A DNA stretch of 64,000 bases from Pelagovum pacificum (GCF_016134045.1 NZ_CP065915.1:992001-1056000); one strand, 5' to 3'. Positions 8,808 through 18,004 are shown, counted from the stretch's first letter. The notes: generated by a model from the letters alone, not told the origin. Translations and numbers: made by a program.

Positions 8808-8995
8808 TGCAACGTGCCGGCCGCCAACTTAGGCGGGCCGGCTCCAACGGCGTGCCCGTCGGCTTAGACGTGGTCGCGCTGTTCCAGATGGGCGGCGCGA
8901 CCGGGGTCGACCTGGCCGCGCTGACCCAATGGCTGCCTCTCCTCGAGGCGGAAACCTTGGCCGCTCTGGATGAGCGACAGGAGCACCCTGAATGA
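8630..8995 (+). CDS. Tail assembly chaperone, -1 frame extension (gpT-like) with zinc knuckle
   Basis: After a -1 shift at the GGGAAAC heptamer the frame gives 121 more residues, making a fusion of about 228 residues. The extension has a CQGC...CEEC cysteine quartet, then an Asn/Glu/Trp helix region (EATGVWRLMQRAGRQLRRAG) and a second helical part (PVGLDVVALFQM). Similar C-x2-C...CP sequences followed by a Trp-containing helix are common in T proteins of lambda- and Mu-like phages. A separate start at the ATG at 8807 has no ribosome site and would lose the zinc knuckle. The stop overlaps the tape measure start as ATGA. Confidence 0.82.
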   Translation, partial: RLGALVRWHFGGGRAYCQGCRDLFGGTCEECPARVGPRNAEGEALGQLESEEATGVWRLMQRAGRQLRRAGSNGVPVGLDVVALFQMGGATGVDLAALTQWLPLLEAETLAALDERQEHPE

Positions 8996-11900
8996 CGCAG
9001 AACACCTACACGGTGCGGATCGGCGCGGAAGGCGGCGAGACGGTCGAGCTGACGTTCGACAGCATCCGTGGCAGCGCGAAGCAGATGTTCGACCAGATCA
9101 AGTCGGGCTCCGCCTCGGCCGATCAGATCGCGGACACCTTCACGCGGGGCGTGCGCGACCAGTCGCGTGCCTTCAACGAGTTGCGCGCCTCCCTCGATCC
9201 GGCCTACTCGGTCCAGCGGCGCTACGAGCGCCAGGTCGAGCAGGTCAACCGGGCCGTTCGGGCCGGTGCCGTCGATCAGCGCCGGGCGGCCGCCGTCCTG
9301 GCGCTGGTCGAGGACCAATACCAGGACGCGACGGCCGCCGCCGCGCGCTACGGCGGGCAGGTCCGGCGGTTCGACTTCCGCATGCTCACGATGCAGCTTA
9401 GCCAGGTCAGCGACATGGCGCTGGCCACGGGCGACCCGCTGCGCGCGCTCGCGGTGCAGGGCTCTGACATCGGGATGCTGTTCGGCGGTCCGGTGGCAAT
9501 GGGGCTCGGCATGGCGGCAGGGGCTGGCATGATGCTCCTGCCGAGCCTGCTCGATCTCGGCGGTGAGGCCGAGACGCTCGAAGAGAAGTTCGACGGGCTG
9601 GTCGGTGCTCTCGACGAATATGCGAGCTATGCGCAGACTGCTCTGACGCCAACGTCCGAGCTCGAAGAGCGCTTCGGTCGCTTTGCCGAGACGGTCCGCG
9701 CAAGTGCCGAGCTCATGGCGGGGCTCAGCCTCGATAGTCTTCGCGACGAGGTCGGAGATACCGCCGATGGCCTAACCGAGAGCCTCGGCGAACTCGCCGA
9801 ATTGATGTCTCGCCTCGACGAGCAGCGCGACAGCCTTGCCGGACAAGTGGCTTCGGGCGTGGCAACCCAATCGCAACTCCAGCTCGTTCGCGACGACATC
9901 GCCGGCCTCGAGGAAGATGTCGCATCAGCTGCGAACGAGCTCGGCGTCCTGCCATCCCACGTCCGGATGCTGACGGCCGAGTTTGCAACCTTTTCGCGCG
10001 CAGATGGGCCCCGGGAGATCGTGGCGTCTGCCACCGCGATCCAGTCCATTCTGGACCAGATGCGCGAGAGCGGCGCGCAACTAAGTCCTGAGCTGCGGAA
10101 CGTCGCCTCGATCATGGACGAAGTCGTCCAGAAGGGCGCGCTCGCCGCCTTGGCGGCTGAGGACCTCGGCCACGAAAGCCGATCCGCCCGCGACATATTC
10201 AAGGACGTCTCGAGCTGGGTCGGCCAGGTCGCTAGCGGCATTGATGATGCCAGCTCTTCGGCCGGACCGTTCGAGCGCATCTGGCAATCCGTGCTGAAGC
10301 AGACCGAGGACATGGCGGCAGCTGCAGCAGAGGTCGAGCGCTACGCGCGCGGCATCTCTGCGACGGCTCGCATCCCCGGCATGGCCGACCTGACGGACCA
10401 GTACGGCACCCAAGCCGGATTCATGCGCGAGCAGCTCGAGCTGCAGCAGCAGATCGCCCGAATCGAGGCGCGTCGCGCGGCGACCGATGCCGCGAGCTCC
10501 GTTCTCGACATGGGCGGGCTGGGCATGAATCCCGACGAGCTGCGCGCGCTCGAGGCGACGATCGGGCGGATCGCAACCGCGACCTCGGATGCCGATCTTT
10601 CCCGCCTGTTCGCCGAGGCGCAGCAGCAGATCATCGCCGCCAACGATGGCGTCGAAGGCATGGAGCGCGCGGCTCTGAACGCCACGCTCGCGCTCGGCAC
10701 GGCCGCGACCACCATGCGCGAGTTCGCCGGGGCTCAGAACGCGGCCGTCGGTGACGCGCGAATGCTGACCGCAGCGCTCGATGATGCCGACACCTCCGCG
10801 CAGACGGTAGCGAACCGCCTGGCCGTGCTCGGCCATGACAGCACGGCCGAGGGTATCCGCGCGTTCCAGCGCGAGATGGGCATCGCCGTTGACGGGATTG
10901 TCGGGCCCGACACGCTCGCCGCCATCGACCAGGCGCTCGCCCAGCTCGACGAGATGCGCGCCGCCTCGAGCGCTGCCGCGACTTCGAACACCGAACGCGC
11001 AGCGGCTTCGGACGCCGCCGCCACGAAAGAGGCGGAGACGGCTGCCGTCGCTGCCCGCGCGGCCACCAGTGTCAAGGATGCGACCGCCGGTCTCGAGAAG
11101 GCCGTCTCGGTCGAGATGGTCGGTGCAGTCGAGGCGATCGTCGTCGCGGAGAGCGCCGCGCAGGGCGCCGGGCAGCAAGTGGGCGATGCAACCGTCGCCG
11201 GGCTGTCCGACGGTCTCTCTGGCGCCGTTTCGGCTGTCAGCGAGGGTATGGAGCTGGTCCCGGCCTCTGTGCTCGCGCAAGCCGCTCCTTCGCGCGCCGC
11301 GGGCGTCTCCGTCGGCGAGAACATCGGCGACGGCATCAGCGCAGGCATGCGGTCCCGCTTGGACAACATCACGACGACGGCGCGCTCGATGGCGCAGATC
11401 GCCACCTCGACGGTGCGCTCCGAACTGCAGATCCAGTCTCCATCGCGTGTCATGGCCGAGCTCGGCGCCTACTCGGCCGAGGGCTTCGCGGAAGGGTTGG
11501 AGGAAGGTGGCGAGGCGGCCGAAGATGCGATGGAAAGCCTCGCCGATCGCGTCCGCGAAGTCGCGGAACGCGAGCAGGACATGATCGACGCCGGCCGGAA
11601 AATGGGGTCCGATCTCGTGTCGGGGATCATCGACGGCATGGGGCGCGGCGATCTCGGCGGTGGCCTCGAGGATCTGCTCGGCGGCTTCCAGGGCGACTTC
11701 ACAGGCTGGCTCACGCAAGGGCTCGGCGCGAACTTCGGCACGATGATGCAGACGGCCGCCCCGATCCTCGGCGGTGTCAGCGCGGCGATGCAGCTCATCG
11801 ACGGGTTCTCGAGCGAGGAAACCATTGGGGAAGGGCAGCGGGGCCGGCTCGGTGTCAGTGGCTCCTACGTCGACGACTGGGAGCGGATCAGGCGCGAGAC

Positions 11901-13284
11901 GTTCTGGGGGCTCTCGTCTTCGACCTCGACCGAGTACGATCGGAATGCCCGTGCCAGTGCCGAGGCGACGAAGTCCGTTGCCGCCATGACGGCCGGCGTC
12001 GAAGACATGGCCGCTGTGTTCGGCGGTGCTGTCGGCGACGTCCGCGCCGTGTCCGTCGAGTTCGATAGCCGGAACGGCGGCAGCCTCGCCGACGGCCTGC
12101 AGGCGCTGAACGAGGCGGAAGCGATCGCTGCGCTCGGCACTCGTAGCCTGACTCGTGAATACGAGACCCACGCCGGCGCACTCGAGCGGATCTCGTCGGT
12201 TGCCGGAACACTGCGCCTGACCGACGGCATGTTCGGCCTCTCGGGTCGCACGGTCGGCCCAGTCATGGCGAACGACGCATCACGGGCCTTCGACCGGTTC
12301 GGCGGCCCGGACGCCTACGCCGCAGGCGCCCAAACGATCTTCGGAGGCATGTCCCCGAGCGAACAGCTGAAGGTGCTTCGGCAGCAAGTCGCGGCGCAGG
12401 CTCGTGGCACGGGATACTCCTTGAGCGATGTCGACACCGCCGCCGAGGTGTCCCGTCGGTTCCAGACTGCCAACAAGAACCGCAACTATGGCAACGCCGC
12501 TTTTCTGGCGTCGATTGCCGACTCCGCGGCCCAGATGGATCGATTGCGCGAGACCATCGCGGGCACGGGTAGCGCTGCGAAAGAGGCGGCGGCGGCGCAG
12601 CGCGAAGCCGCGCGGGCCGAACGTGAGCGCATGGTAAGCGAGCAGCGCGGTCTGGAGATCCAGCGGCTCCAGGTGCTCGGTCAGGAGCACAAGGCTTTCC
12701 AGCTTCAGCTGGCGGAGACGCCGGCACATCTGCGTCGCGCCACGATCGCGCTGCGCGATGCGCAGGACGCGGCGGCCTACCAAGCCGAGCGCACCGGTCT
12801 GGTCGATCGTCTCCTGACGGCGCGCGGCGACCAGATCGAACTGGACAAGCGGTGGCTCGACAGCCTGCACGATCGCAACCGGGCGCTCGGGGAGACGATC
12901 CTGAAGGAGGAGCGCGCCGCTGCCGCGACGGCCGAGATGGCCCGCGCGATGTCAGAATACGCCGATGCCCTCGACCCCGAGGACTTCGGCAGCCGGCTCG
13001 AGTATATGATCGAGTATGCCGCCCGCAGGAGCGGTGAGCGGACCGGTGGCGGTGCCGTGTCCTACGTCGGACCGGTCAGCGCCAGCGGCTCCACCTCGAC
13101 GGTCAATGCGGACGCGCCGCAGACCGTGGCCCTGCTGCGCGAGGTCAAGCAGTTGCTCGAGTCCGGTCTCGGAAGCTCGGCCGCTACGACCAAGCGCATC
13201 GAATCCAGCCTTCGGCAAATCCGTGACAACGGCGTCTTCGTCAAGAACCCCCCGAGGGCCCGTCTGAGGGTGACCAGCTCATGA
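8992..13284 (+). CDS. Tail tape measure protein with peptidoglycan-binding insert
   Basis: This 1,430-residue protein is the longest in the prophage and sets tail length. It is mostly helical, with a hydrophobic stretch around residues 145 to 185 that may insert in membranes during DNA entry, long Ala/Glu/Arg coiled-coil regions, and a typical tape-measure motif near residue 815 (QIQSPSRVMAELG). Residues about 606 to 646 match a PG_binding_1 module (GIRAFQREMGIAVDGIVGPDTLAAI), which could bind cell wall during infection. No lysozyme or peptidase catalytic motif was seen. ATGA overlaps occur at both ends. Confidence 0.93.
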   Translation: MTQNTYTVRIGAEGGETVELTFDSIRGSAKQMFDQIKSGSASADQIADTFTRGVRDQSRAFNELRASLDPAYSVQRRYERQVEQVNRAVRAGAVDQRRAAAVLALVEDQYQDATAAAARYGGQVRRFDFRMLTMQLSQVSDMALATGDPLRALAVQGSDIGMLFGGPVAMGLGMAAGAGMMLLPSLLDLGGEAETLEEKFDGLVGALDEYASYAQTALTPTSELEERFGRFAETVRASAELMAGLSLDSLRDEVGDTADGLTESLGELAELMSRLDEQRDSLAGQVASGVATQSQLQLVRDDIAGLEEDVASAANELGVLPSHVRMLTAEFATFSRADGPREIVASATAIQSILDQMRESGAQLSPELRNVASIMDEVVQKGALAALAAEDLGHESRSARDIFKDVSSWVGQVASGIDDASSSAGPFERIWQSVLKQTEDMAAAAAEVERYARGISATARIPGMADLTDQYGTQAGFMREQLELQQQIARIEARRAATDAASSVLDMGGLGMNPDELRALEATIGRIATATSDADLSRLFAEAQQQIIAANDGVEGMERAALNATLALGTAATTMREFAGAQNAAVGDARMLTAALDDADTSAQTVANRLAVLGHDSTAEGIRAFQREMGIAVDGIVGPDTLAAIDQALAQLDEMRAASSAAATSNTERAAASDAAATKEAETAAVAARAATSVKDATAGLEKAVSVEMVGAVEAIVVAESAAQGAGQQVGDATVAGLSDGLSGAVSAVSEGMELVPASVLAQAAPSRAAGVSVGENIGDGISAGMRSRLDNITTTARSMAQIATSTVRSELQIQSPSRVMAELGAYSAEGFAEGLEEGGEAAEDAMESLADRVREVAEREQDMIDAGRKMGSDLVSGIIDGMGRGDLGGGLEDLLGGFQGDFTGWLTQGLGANFGTMMQTAAPILGGVSAAMQLIDGFSSEETIGEGQRGRLGVSGSYVDDWERIRRETFWGLSSSTSTEYDRNARASAEATKSVAAMTAGVEDMAAVFGGAVGDVRAVSVEFDSRNGGSLADGLQALNEAEAIAALGTRSLTREYETHAGALERISSVAGTLRLTDGMFGLSGRTVGPVMANDASRAFDRFGGPDAYAAGAQTIFGGMSPSEQLKVLRQQVAAQARGTGYSLSDVDTAAEVSRRFQTANKNRNYGNAAFLASIADSAAQMDRLRETIAGTGSAAKEAAAAQREAARAERERMVSEQRGLEIQRLQVLGQEHKAFQLQLAETPAHLRRATIALRDAQDAAAYQAERTGLVDRLLTARGDQIELDKRWLDSLHDRNRALGETILKEERAAAATAEMARAMSEYADALDPEDFGSRLEYMIEYAARRSGERTGGGAVSYVGPVSASGSTSTVNADAPQTVALLREVKQLLESGLGSSAATTKRIESSLRQIRDNGVFVKNPPRARLRVTSS

Positions 13285-14261
13285 GCCTTTACGTTGTCGA
13301 GCGCCAGCTCGGGCTGTCCGACCTGACAAGCGTCACGTCCGACGGCGTCACTCTCGGGTTTCCGGACAGTGCCTGGAACTACAACGGCGCCACCAGTTAC
13401 AACAAGAACGACCTCGTGGTGCGCAACTTCTACTGGTATCAGTCGCTGGTCGGGTCGAACGCCGGGCATGATCCAGAGGATGATGACCAGGACGACCCGA
13501 GCTACTGGCTGAAGGTTGTCGCGGTCGCGCTATTGCGGCTCTTCGACAGCGGGGTCGATACCCGCCTCGGCGAGGATCCGGAAATCGTAGTAGGAGACTG
13601 GGGGCCGATCAGCGGACCCGTCGTCATCAACTTCGACGACATCGCCCACACGAAGGTCGACACCGTCTACCTCGAAGGGCTGAAGGATGCGACCTCCGCG
13701 CGCCTGCAGGTCTACGATAGCAGCGACGTGCTGGTCTACGATCAGACCAAGACGCTGATCGACGAAAGCCCGATCTATGACTGGCTGACCTGGCTGACCT
13801 ACGAGGCCGACGACTTCTACCGCACGAACGTCCTGTTCTGGGATGTCCCGGCCTTCTCTGGCTACCGGATCGTCCTGACGCTCGAGGGCGGCCACCCGGC
13901 GATCGGCGAGGCGTTCGCGGGTCGCCGCGTCTACCTTGGCGACTTGAACAACGGCGGCAGCACCGACACCGACGACTTCTCGTCGAAGGACCGCAACGTC
14001 TGGGGCGATGTCGAGCTGGTCGAGCAGGGCTATGCGGAGATCGCCGACTACGTCGTCGGACTGAACCGCAGCCAGAAGCAGTTCGTGCAGCGCATCGTTC
14101 GGCGCAACCGGGCGAAGGTCCAGCTCTGGACCCCGCCACCCGACTTCTCGTTCACCGACGCTACGATCCTCGGATATCCGCGCGACGGCGTGGTGTTCCC
14201 GATGTCGAGCGATTTCCGCCTGACGGCGTCCATTCCCATCACCGGCATCAAAGCGAGCTGA
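13281..14261 (+). CDS. Tail tip / minor tail protein with a carbohydrate-binding-like N-terminus
   Basis: This 326-residue protein directly follows the tape measure gene. Residues about 32 to 77 have the layout of a CBM5/12 chitin-binding type fold: WNYNGATSYNKNDLVVRN, FYWYQSL, and a closing SYW. The remaining 250 residues are beta-rich and are not recognised. The position suggests a distal tail or baseplate component. The carbohydrate-binding resemblance is from pattern only. Confidence 0.6.
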   Translation: MSLYVVERQLGLSDLTSVTSDGVTLGFPDSAWNYNGATSYNKNDLVVRNFYWYQSLVGSNAGHDPEDDDQDDPSYWLKVVAVALLRLFDSGVDTRLGEDPEIVVGDWGPISGPVVINFDDIAHTKVDTVYLEGLKDATSARLQVYDSSDVLVYDQTKTLIDESPIYDWLTWLTYEADDFYRTNVLFWDVPAFSGYRIVLTLEGGHPAIGEAFAGRRVYLGDLNNGGSTDTDDFSSKDRNVWGDVELVEQGYAEIADYVVGLNRSQKQFVQRIVRRNRAKVQLWTPPPDFSFTDATILGYPRDGVVFPMSSDFRLTASIPITGIKAS

Positions 14262-14264
14262 GAC

Positions 14265-16361
14265 ATGGCTGAAGTTACAACGACGATTTCCCTGCTGCCG
14301 GCGACGGCTCAGATCCACGAAGACGGCTACTCAGGCATCATGCAGGCCTGGGCGGCAGCCCTTCCGAACCACAGCGCCGAGATCAACGCGGTTAGCGCCG
14401 AGATCAACGTGGTGGCCGCAGAAATCAACGTTCAGGCCCAGGCCGCGCTTGCCGCCGGCCGCTGGTATGAGGATGTCGACACTGGTATGTCCGAAACCTC
14501 GTCCGGCGAGACCTTTTCGACCACCAACAAGGCCGGTGAGTTCGAGCTTTACCTGAACAACGACGATGACGATCTTCTGCTCGGAACCTTCCCGACGCAG
14601 ACCGCGCTACTCGCAACACAAAGCGCTGTCGAGACTGCACAGGTTGCCGCCGAAACCGCCCGTGACCTTGCCGAAACCTATGCTGGTGCGGTCGATCGGG
14701 CCACTTCGGTTGCGGGTTTGGTCGATCCGTCTACCGTTGCCAATGGTGCGCACGCCATCGTTTCCGGGAGCGGCGACCCAGACATCGACGGTCTCTATGA
14801 AGAACAGTCGGATACTTGGGTGCGCATTGGAGACACCGGCCTCGCCAGCAAACTTGCTCAGGCCGCCTTCAACCGGTTCTCGGCTGGATACGGTGACTTT
14901 CAAGGTGCCGGAGATACAGTGCCTATCGTGGCAACCACGCGAGGCGATGGCACAGGACTCGCTATCCTATTCGGGTTCAACAGGGTCTTGGGGCGACTGG
15001 TCGGCGAAGGTATCCCCGACGAGCCTGTGCAGGACACCATCGACTCGAGCTTTCCTGGACACGCCCTCTACAACGGGGAAGGCCCGATCATCCCCATCGT
15101 CGGCAACTCCGACTCTGGAATCATCTTGGGTTACGATCTTTCGACGGACAAGCTGGTGGGGGCGGGTCTCGCCGCGTCTTCGAGTTCGCCGCAACGCGAG
15201 CGCCGCGACAAGACGGTTCCGACTGCCGATATGCTTCAGGCTATGGTCTACGGTCAGTCGTGGAGCCTTGGCACCGGCTCGGACGGCCCGCTCACGACCG
15301 TTCAGCCCTACAACAACATCACGTTCTCCAGCGGTCCGGTGACCGGCTCGTCAGGCACCACGTCCAAGGCGCTTGTCGAGGGCGCAAACGAGAGCCCGTG
15401 TTCGATCATCGCCAACATGGCCTATTCCTACGGTCTCAGCCTTGGCGCTTTCGGAGACGAGCAGGTGTTCTTTGCGTCGTCTGCGGGGCAGGGGTCGCGA
15501 GAGATCGACGAGCTCGACGCGGACAGCACCCGCTGGGAGCTCGTGCAGGACCAGCTGACCGACGCGGGCACCATTGCCGCCAACGCGGGAGACACCCACA
15601 AGATCGCTGCGATGTGCTGGATCCAGGGCCAGGCGGACATCGCCAGTCCGGTGACGCCGCAGGAAACCTACTACGGCCTGTTCACGGCGATGGCCGACGA
15701 TTTCGCGGCGGAGGCGACGGGGCAGACCGGGCAGACCGAAAGCCCGGTGATCCTCTACACCCAGACGGCACGGCTCACGTCTTCCCGCGATCAGGTCGCG
15801 CTCGCACAGCTCCAGGCCGACGGCTACGGCGACATCATGTATCTTGTGACGCCGGAGTATTTCCTGCCGTTCAGCGACGATGATCTGCACCCTACGGAAG
15901 TCGGCCACCGCTGGTATGGGGCATATCTCGGCCGCGCGCTGGCGGAAGTGCTGGCGGGCTACGAGCCGCAGCGTCTCAAGCCTCTAGGTGCGATCACCCA
16001 CGGCGCGGAGGTCCACATTCGCTTCAAGGTGCCGCGCGGCCCGCTGGTCTTCGACACGTCGAATATGGAGCCGATGACCAATCACGGGTTCCAAGTGAAA
16101 GACGACGGCAGCACGGTTTCGATCGCAAGCCTGCGCATTCGCGACGACAAGGTGGTCATTCGTTTGGCTGATGCCCCGACTGGTCCGGTAACCGTCTCCT
16201 ACGCGCTCTCGGAAAGCCAGTCGTGGGTTGGCGCCGAGCAGGTCTCCGGGGGCAACCTTCGCGACAGCTCTGCCGATACCGTGCTGATCTCCGGCGTCAG
16301 GCGGCCGCTCTTCAACTGGTCCCCCCACTTCGCCTTCACCGCGCCCATCTCCGAGGAGTAG
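14265..16361 (+). CDS. Tailspike / tail fibre with SGNH (sialate-O-acetylesterase-like) hydrolase domain
   Basis: This 698-residue protein has three parts. Residues 37 to 58 carry three AEINxVx heptads, a likely trimeric coiled coil. A central region of about 200 residues probably forms the shaft. Residues about 325 to 565 are an SGNH/SASA esterase: the nucleophile block GQSWSLG places Ser332, the block WIQGQAD is at 452 to 458, and the DDLH block supplies Asp539 and His542. C-terminal to this is a beta-rich module. The enzyme probably deacetylates the host capsular or O-antigen polysaccharide used as receptor. The substrate is not known. Confidence 0.8.
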   Translation: MAEVTTTISLLPATAQIHEDGYSGIMQAWAAALPNHSAEINAVSAEINVVAAEINVQAQAALAAGRWYEDVDTGMSETSSGETFSTTNKAGEFELYLNNDDDDLLLGTFPTQTALLATQSAVETAQVAAETARDLAETYAGAVDRATSVAGLVDPSTVANGAHAIVSGSGDPDIDGLYEEQSDTWVRIGDTGLASKLAQAAFNRFSAGYGDFQGAGDTVPIVATTRGDGTGLAILFGFNRVLGRLVGEGIPDEPVQDTIDSSFPGHALYNGEGPIIPIVGNSDSGIILGYDLSTDKLVGAGLAASSSSPQRERRDKTVPTADMLQAMVYGQSWSLGTGSDGPLTTVQPYNNITFSSGPVTGSSGTTSKALVEGANESPCSIIANMAYSYGLSLGAFGDEQVFFASSAGQGSREIDELDADSTRWELVQDQLTDAGTIAANAGDTHKIAAMCWIQGQADIASPVTPQETYYGLFTAMADDFAAEATGQTGQTESPVILYTQTARLTSSRDQVALAQLQADGYGDIMYLVTPEYFLPFSDDDLHPTEVGHRWYGAYLGRALAEVLAGYEPQRLKPLGAITHGAEVHIRFKVPRGPLVFDTSNMEPMTNHGFQVKDDGSTVSIASLRIRDDKVVIRLADAPTGPVTVSYALSESQSWVGAEQVSGGNLRDSSADTVLISGVRRPLFNWSPHFAFTAPISEE

Positions 16362-16365
16362 AGAC

Positions 16366-17115
16366 ATGGCCAACCCGTTCTTCGTTCTCAACGTGCCCTC
16401 GACCAACGCGGTCGGGACACTCGACCCCGCCGACGTGACCCTCTACGGAGACGCCGAGGTTGGCGCGTGGGGGCACTGGCTGTTCGGGCCCGATGCTGAC
16501 AGCTACTACGGCCTGAATGGTCGGCAGCTGACCGAGCAGGACGCCGCGCCGGCGTTCTCGACGAACTATGTCAGCTTGCCGGTGGCGAACGGTGACGCGC
16601 TGCTGACCGGCTTGAACCCGATTACCGCCGGGCTGACCAGCTGGACCTTCTGCGGCGTCCTGCAGCGGCCCGCCGCGCTTGCGGCGACGGTGAGCCTGTT
16701 CGGCAACATCGTGGGTAGCCAGGGCTCAGGCCTCTACCTCGCCTCCGGCGTGCGCATGGCGGCAAACTATGGCGGATCGAACCAGACGGCGAACTCGTCC
16801 ATGCTGCTGCCGGATGACGAGCCGGTGTTCGTCGGGGTTTCGATGGACTGGTCGACCTCGATCAACAATCTCAACTTCGTCCTCGGCGGCGTCGGGCAGT
16901 CGAACCACTCAAAAGGCACAGGTTCGCTAGCACACCGCGACGCAGCCTTCGCTGTCGGCAACCGGGACTCCGCGTCAGCCGACGCGAACCTCGTGCGTTT
17001 CCACGAGGCGATGATGTTCACGTCAGCCCTGACGCCGGCGCAGATGAACGCCATCAACACCCGATCGGTCACGCGGATGGCAAACCGCGGCGTGGTCATC
17101 GACGGTCCCGTGTAG
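16366..17115 (+). CDS. Hypothetical tail-associated LamG-like protein
   Basis: This 249-residue protein follows the tailspike by four bases and ends the structural gene run. Its central part (LTSWTFCGVLQRP, then SMLLPDDEPVFVGVSMDW and a closing MFTSALTPAQMNAIN) follows the pattern of LamG/concanavalin-like jelly-roll domains, where a hydrophobic strand pair is followed by a loop and the phrase A-L-T-xx-Q. It has no signal peptide. It may be an accessory fibre or a decoy binding module. Family placement is tentative. Confidence 0.6.
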   Translation: MANPFFVLNVPSTNAVGTLDPADVTLYGDAEVGAWGHWLFGPDADSYYGLNGRQLTEQDAAPAFSTNYVSLPVANGDALLTGLNPITAGLTSWTFCGVLQRPAALAATVSLFGNIVGSQGSGLYLASGVRMAANYGGSNQTANSSMLLPDDEPVFVGVSMDWSTSINNLNFVLGGVGQSNHSKGTGSLAHRDAAFAVGNRDSASADANLVRFHEAMMFTSALTPAQMNAINTRSVTRMANRGVVIDGPV

Positions 17116-17194
17116 GCGGCTGACCACAACATTCAACAATGCGACTGATGAACAAGCCACCATCAAGAGCTCTGTTATTTCCGAGGTAATCAAC

Positions 17195-17533
17195 ATGTCA
17201 TATGTAGAAGTAGAGTTGCCATCATCTATTGATATTAAAACAGCCCAAGAACTGGTTCAGAGCGGGCGGTTGACGCTAGTGCAAGACTCCGCAAATGTTG
17301 CGGGAGCACAGTGGTCTGAGTCTATGGTTGAGCGCTTCTTCCTTGACATGCTGGAGGCTTCAGGTGGCGCGAAATTTCAAAGAGTGGGCCCGCGGGATTC
17401 AAGACCCATCGCCGGAAGACCCGGAATTCGAGTCTATCTTCTCGAACTTACTTGCGCCGGGAGCGAACGCGCTCACGATCCCGATCTTACCGAGCAAGAC
17501 ATCGCTTGCTGGCTATTGCTATTGGAACGTTGA
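17195..17533 (+). CDS. Small hypothetical cargo protein overlapping the SEC-C gene
   Basis: This gene encodes 112 residues if read to its stop. The first 56 (17,195 to about 17,363) read as a normal helical protein (SIDIKTAQELVQSGRLTLVQ). The rest lies out of frame over the next gene and looks like shadow sequence. Base composition is clearly lower in GC than the virion genes before it. Either it is a short gene translationally coupled to the SEC-C gene, or the two are one gene separated by a frameshift. I do not recognise a family. Confidence 0.4.
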   Translation: MSYVEVELPSSIDIKTAQELVQSGRLTLVQDSANVAGAQWSESMVERFFLDMLEASGGAKFQRVGPRDSRPIAGRPGIRVYLLELTCAGSERAHDPDLTEQDIACWLLLLER

Positions 17534-17993
17534 AAGTTGCTGTGATAAACTCGGCGGAAAATTAATTTTTGGTTGGCAAGTTACAACTATTAAGAGGTTT
17601 TTCGTGCAAGCCGTGCACCACGCAGTCTGGGAAGCGCCGGATGGCAGATTAATTGACCCGACGCCCAAACTTGCTGCGAGCCCTCACAGCGGTACGTTTT
17701 GCCCGGACGGATCTGATCTGAATTTCCACGCCTTTGATCGTTTCCCAAAGAGAGTTTGGGCAGTCAAACATCAGGACGCACAAGAATGGAAGAGATACGA
17801 TCTGATGTATGACCGCCTACGCATTGAGCAAGTAAAGTTTGGTACCGCTTCGAACAAACTCTCTGATTTTGAAAGGCTAGATCGCCCGAAGTGGAAAAAA
17901 GCTGAGCAGAGAATGCTTCACCGTGCATCACGTAGGGGAGAAGAGTGTCTGTGTGGTTCCGGTAAATCGTATGGCCGCTGTCACGGTCTGTGA
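17364..17993 (+). CDS. SEC-C motif protein (prophage cargo)
   Basis: I chose the GTG at 17364 because a GGAGG ribosome site lies 6 bases upstream; this gives 209 residues. The last 14 residues contain a SEC-C zinc motif (CLCGSGKSYGRCHG), the metal-binding tail also found on SecA and many cargo proteins. Upstream lies an alpha-beta domain with WNVESCCDKLGG and HHAVWEAPDGRLIDPTP. It is AT-richer than neighbouring phage genes, a sign of recent acquisition. Function is unknown; it is not needed for virion assembly by position. Confidence 0.65.
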   Translation: MARNFKEWARGIQDPSPEDPEFESIFSNLLAPGANALTIPILPSKTSLAGYCYWNVESCCDKLGGKLIFGWQVTTIKRFFVQAVHHAVWEAPDGRLIDPTPKLAASPHSGTFCPDGSDLNFHAFDRFPKRVWAVKHQDAQEWKRYDLMYDRLRIEQVKFGTASNKLSDFERLDRPKWKKAEQRMLHRASRRGEECLCGSGKSYGRCHGL

Positions 17994-18004
17994 GGCAAGC
18001 TACT

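Noticed and set aside
8807..8995. Independent 62-residue gene after the tail chaperone
   Set aside because: No ribosome site at 8807, and the same frame continues upstream through a zinc knuckle to the GGGAAAC slip site; it is the end of the frameshifted product.
10081..12171. Long minus-strand reading across the tape measure
   Set aside because: Shadow of a GC-rich gene: His/Arg/Asp/Gly-rich with no recognisable domain.
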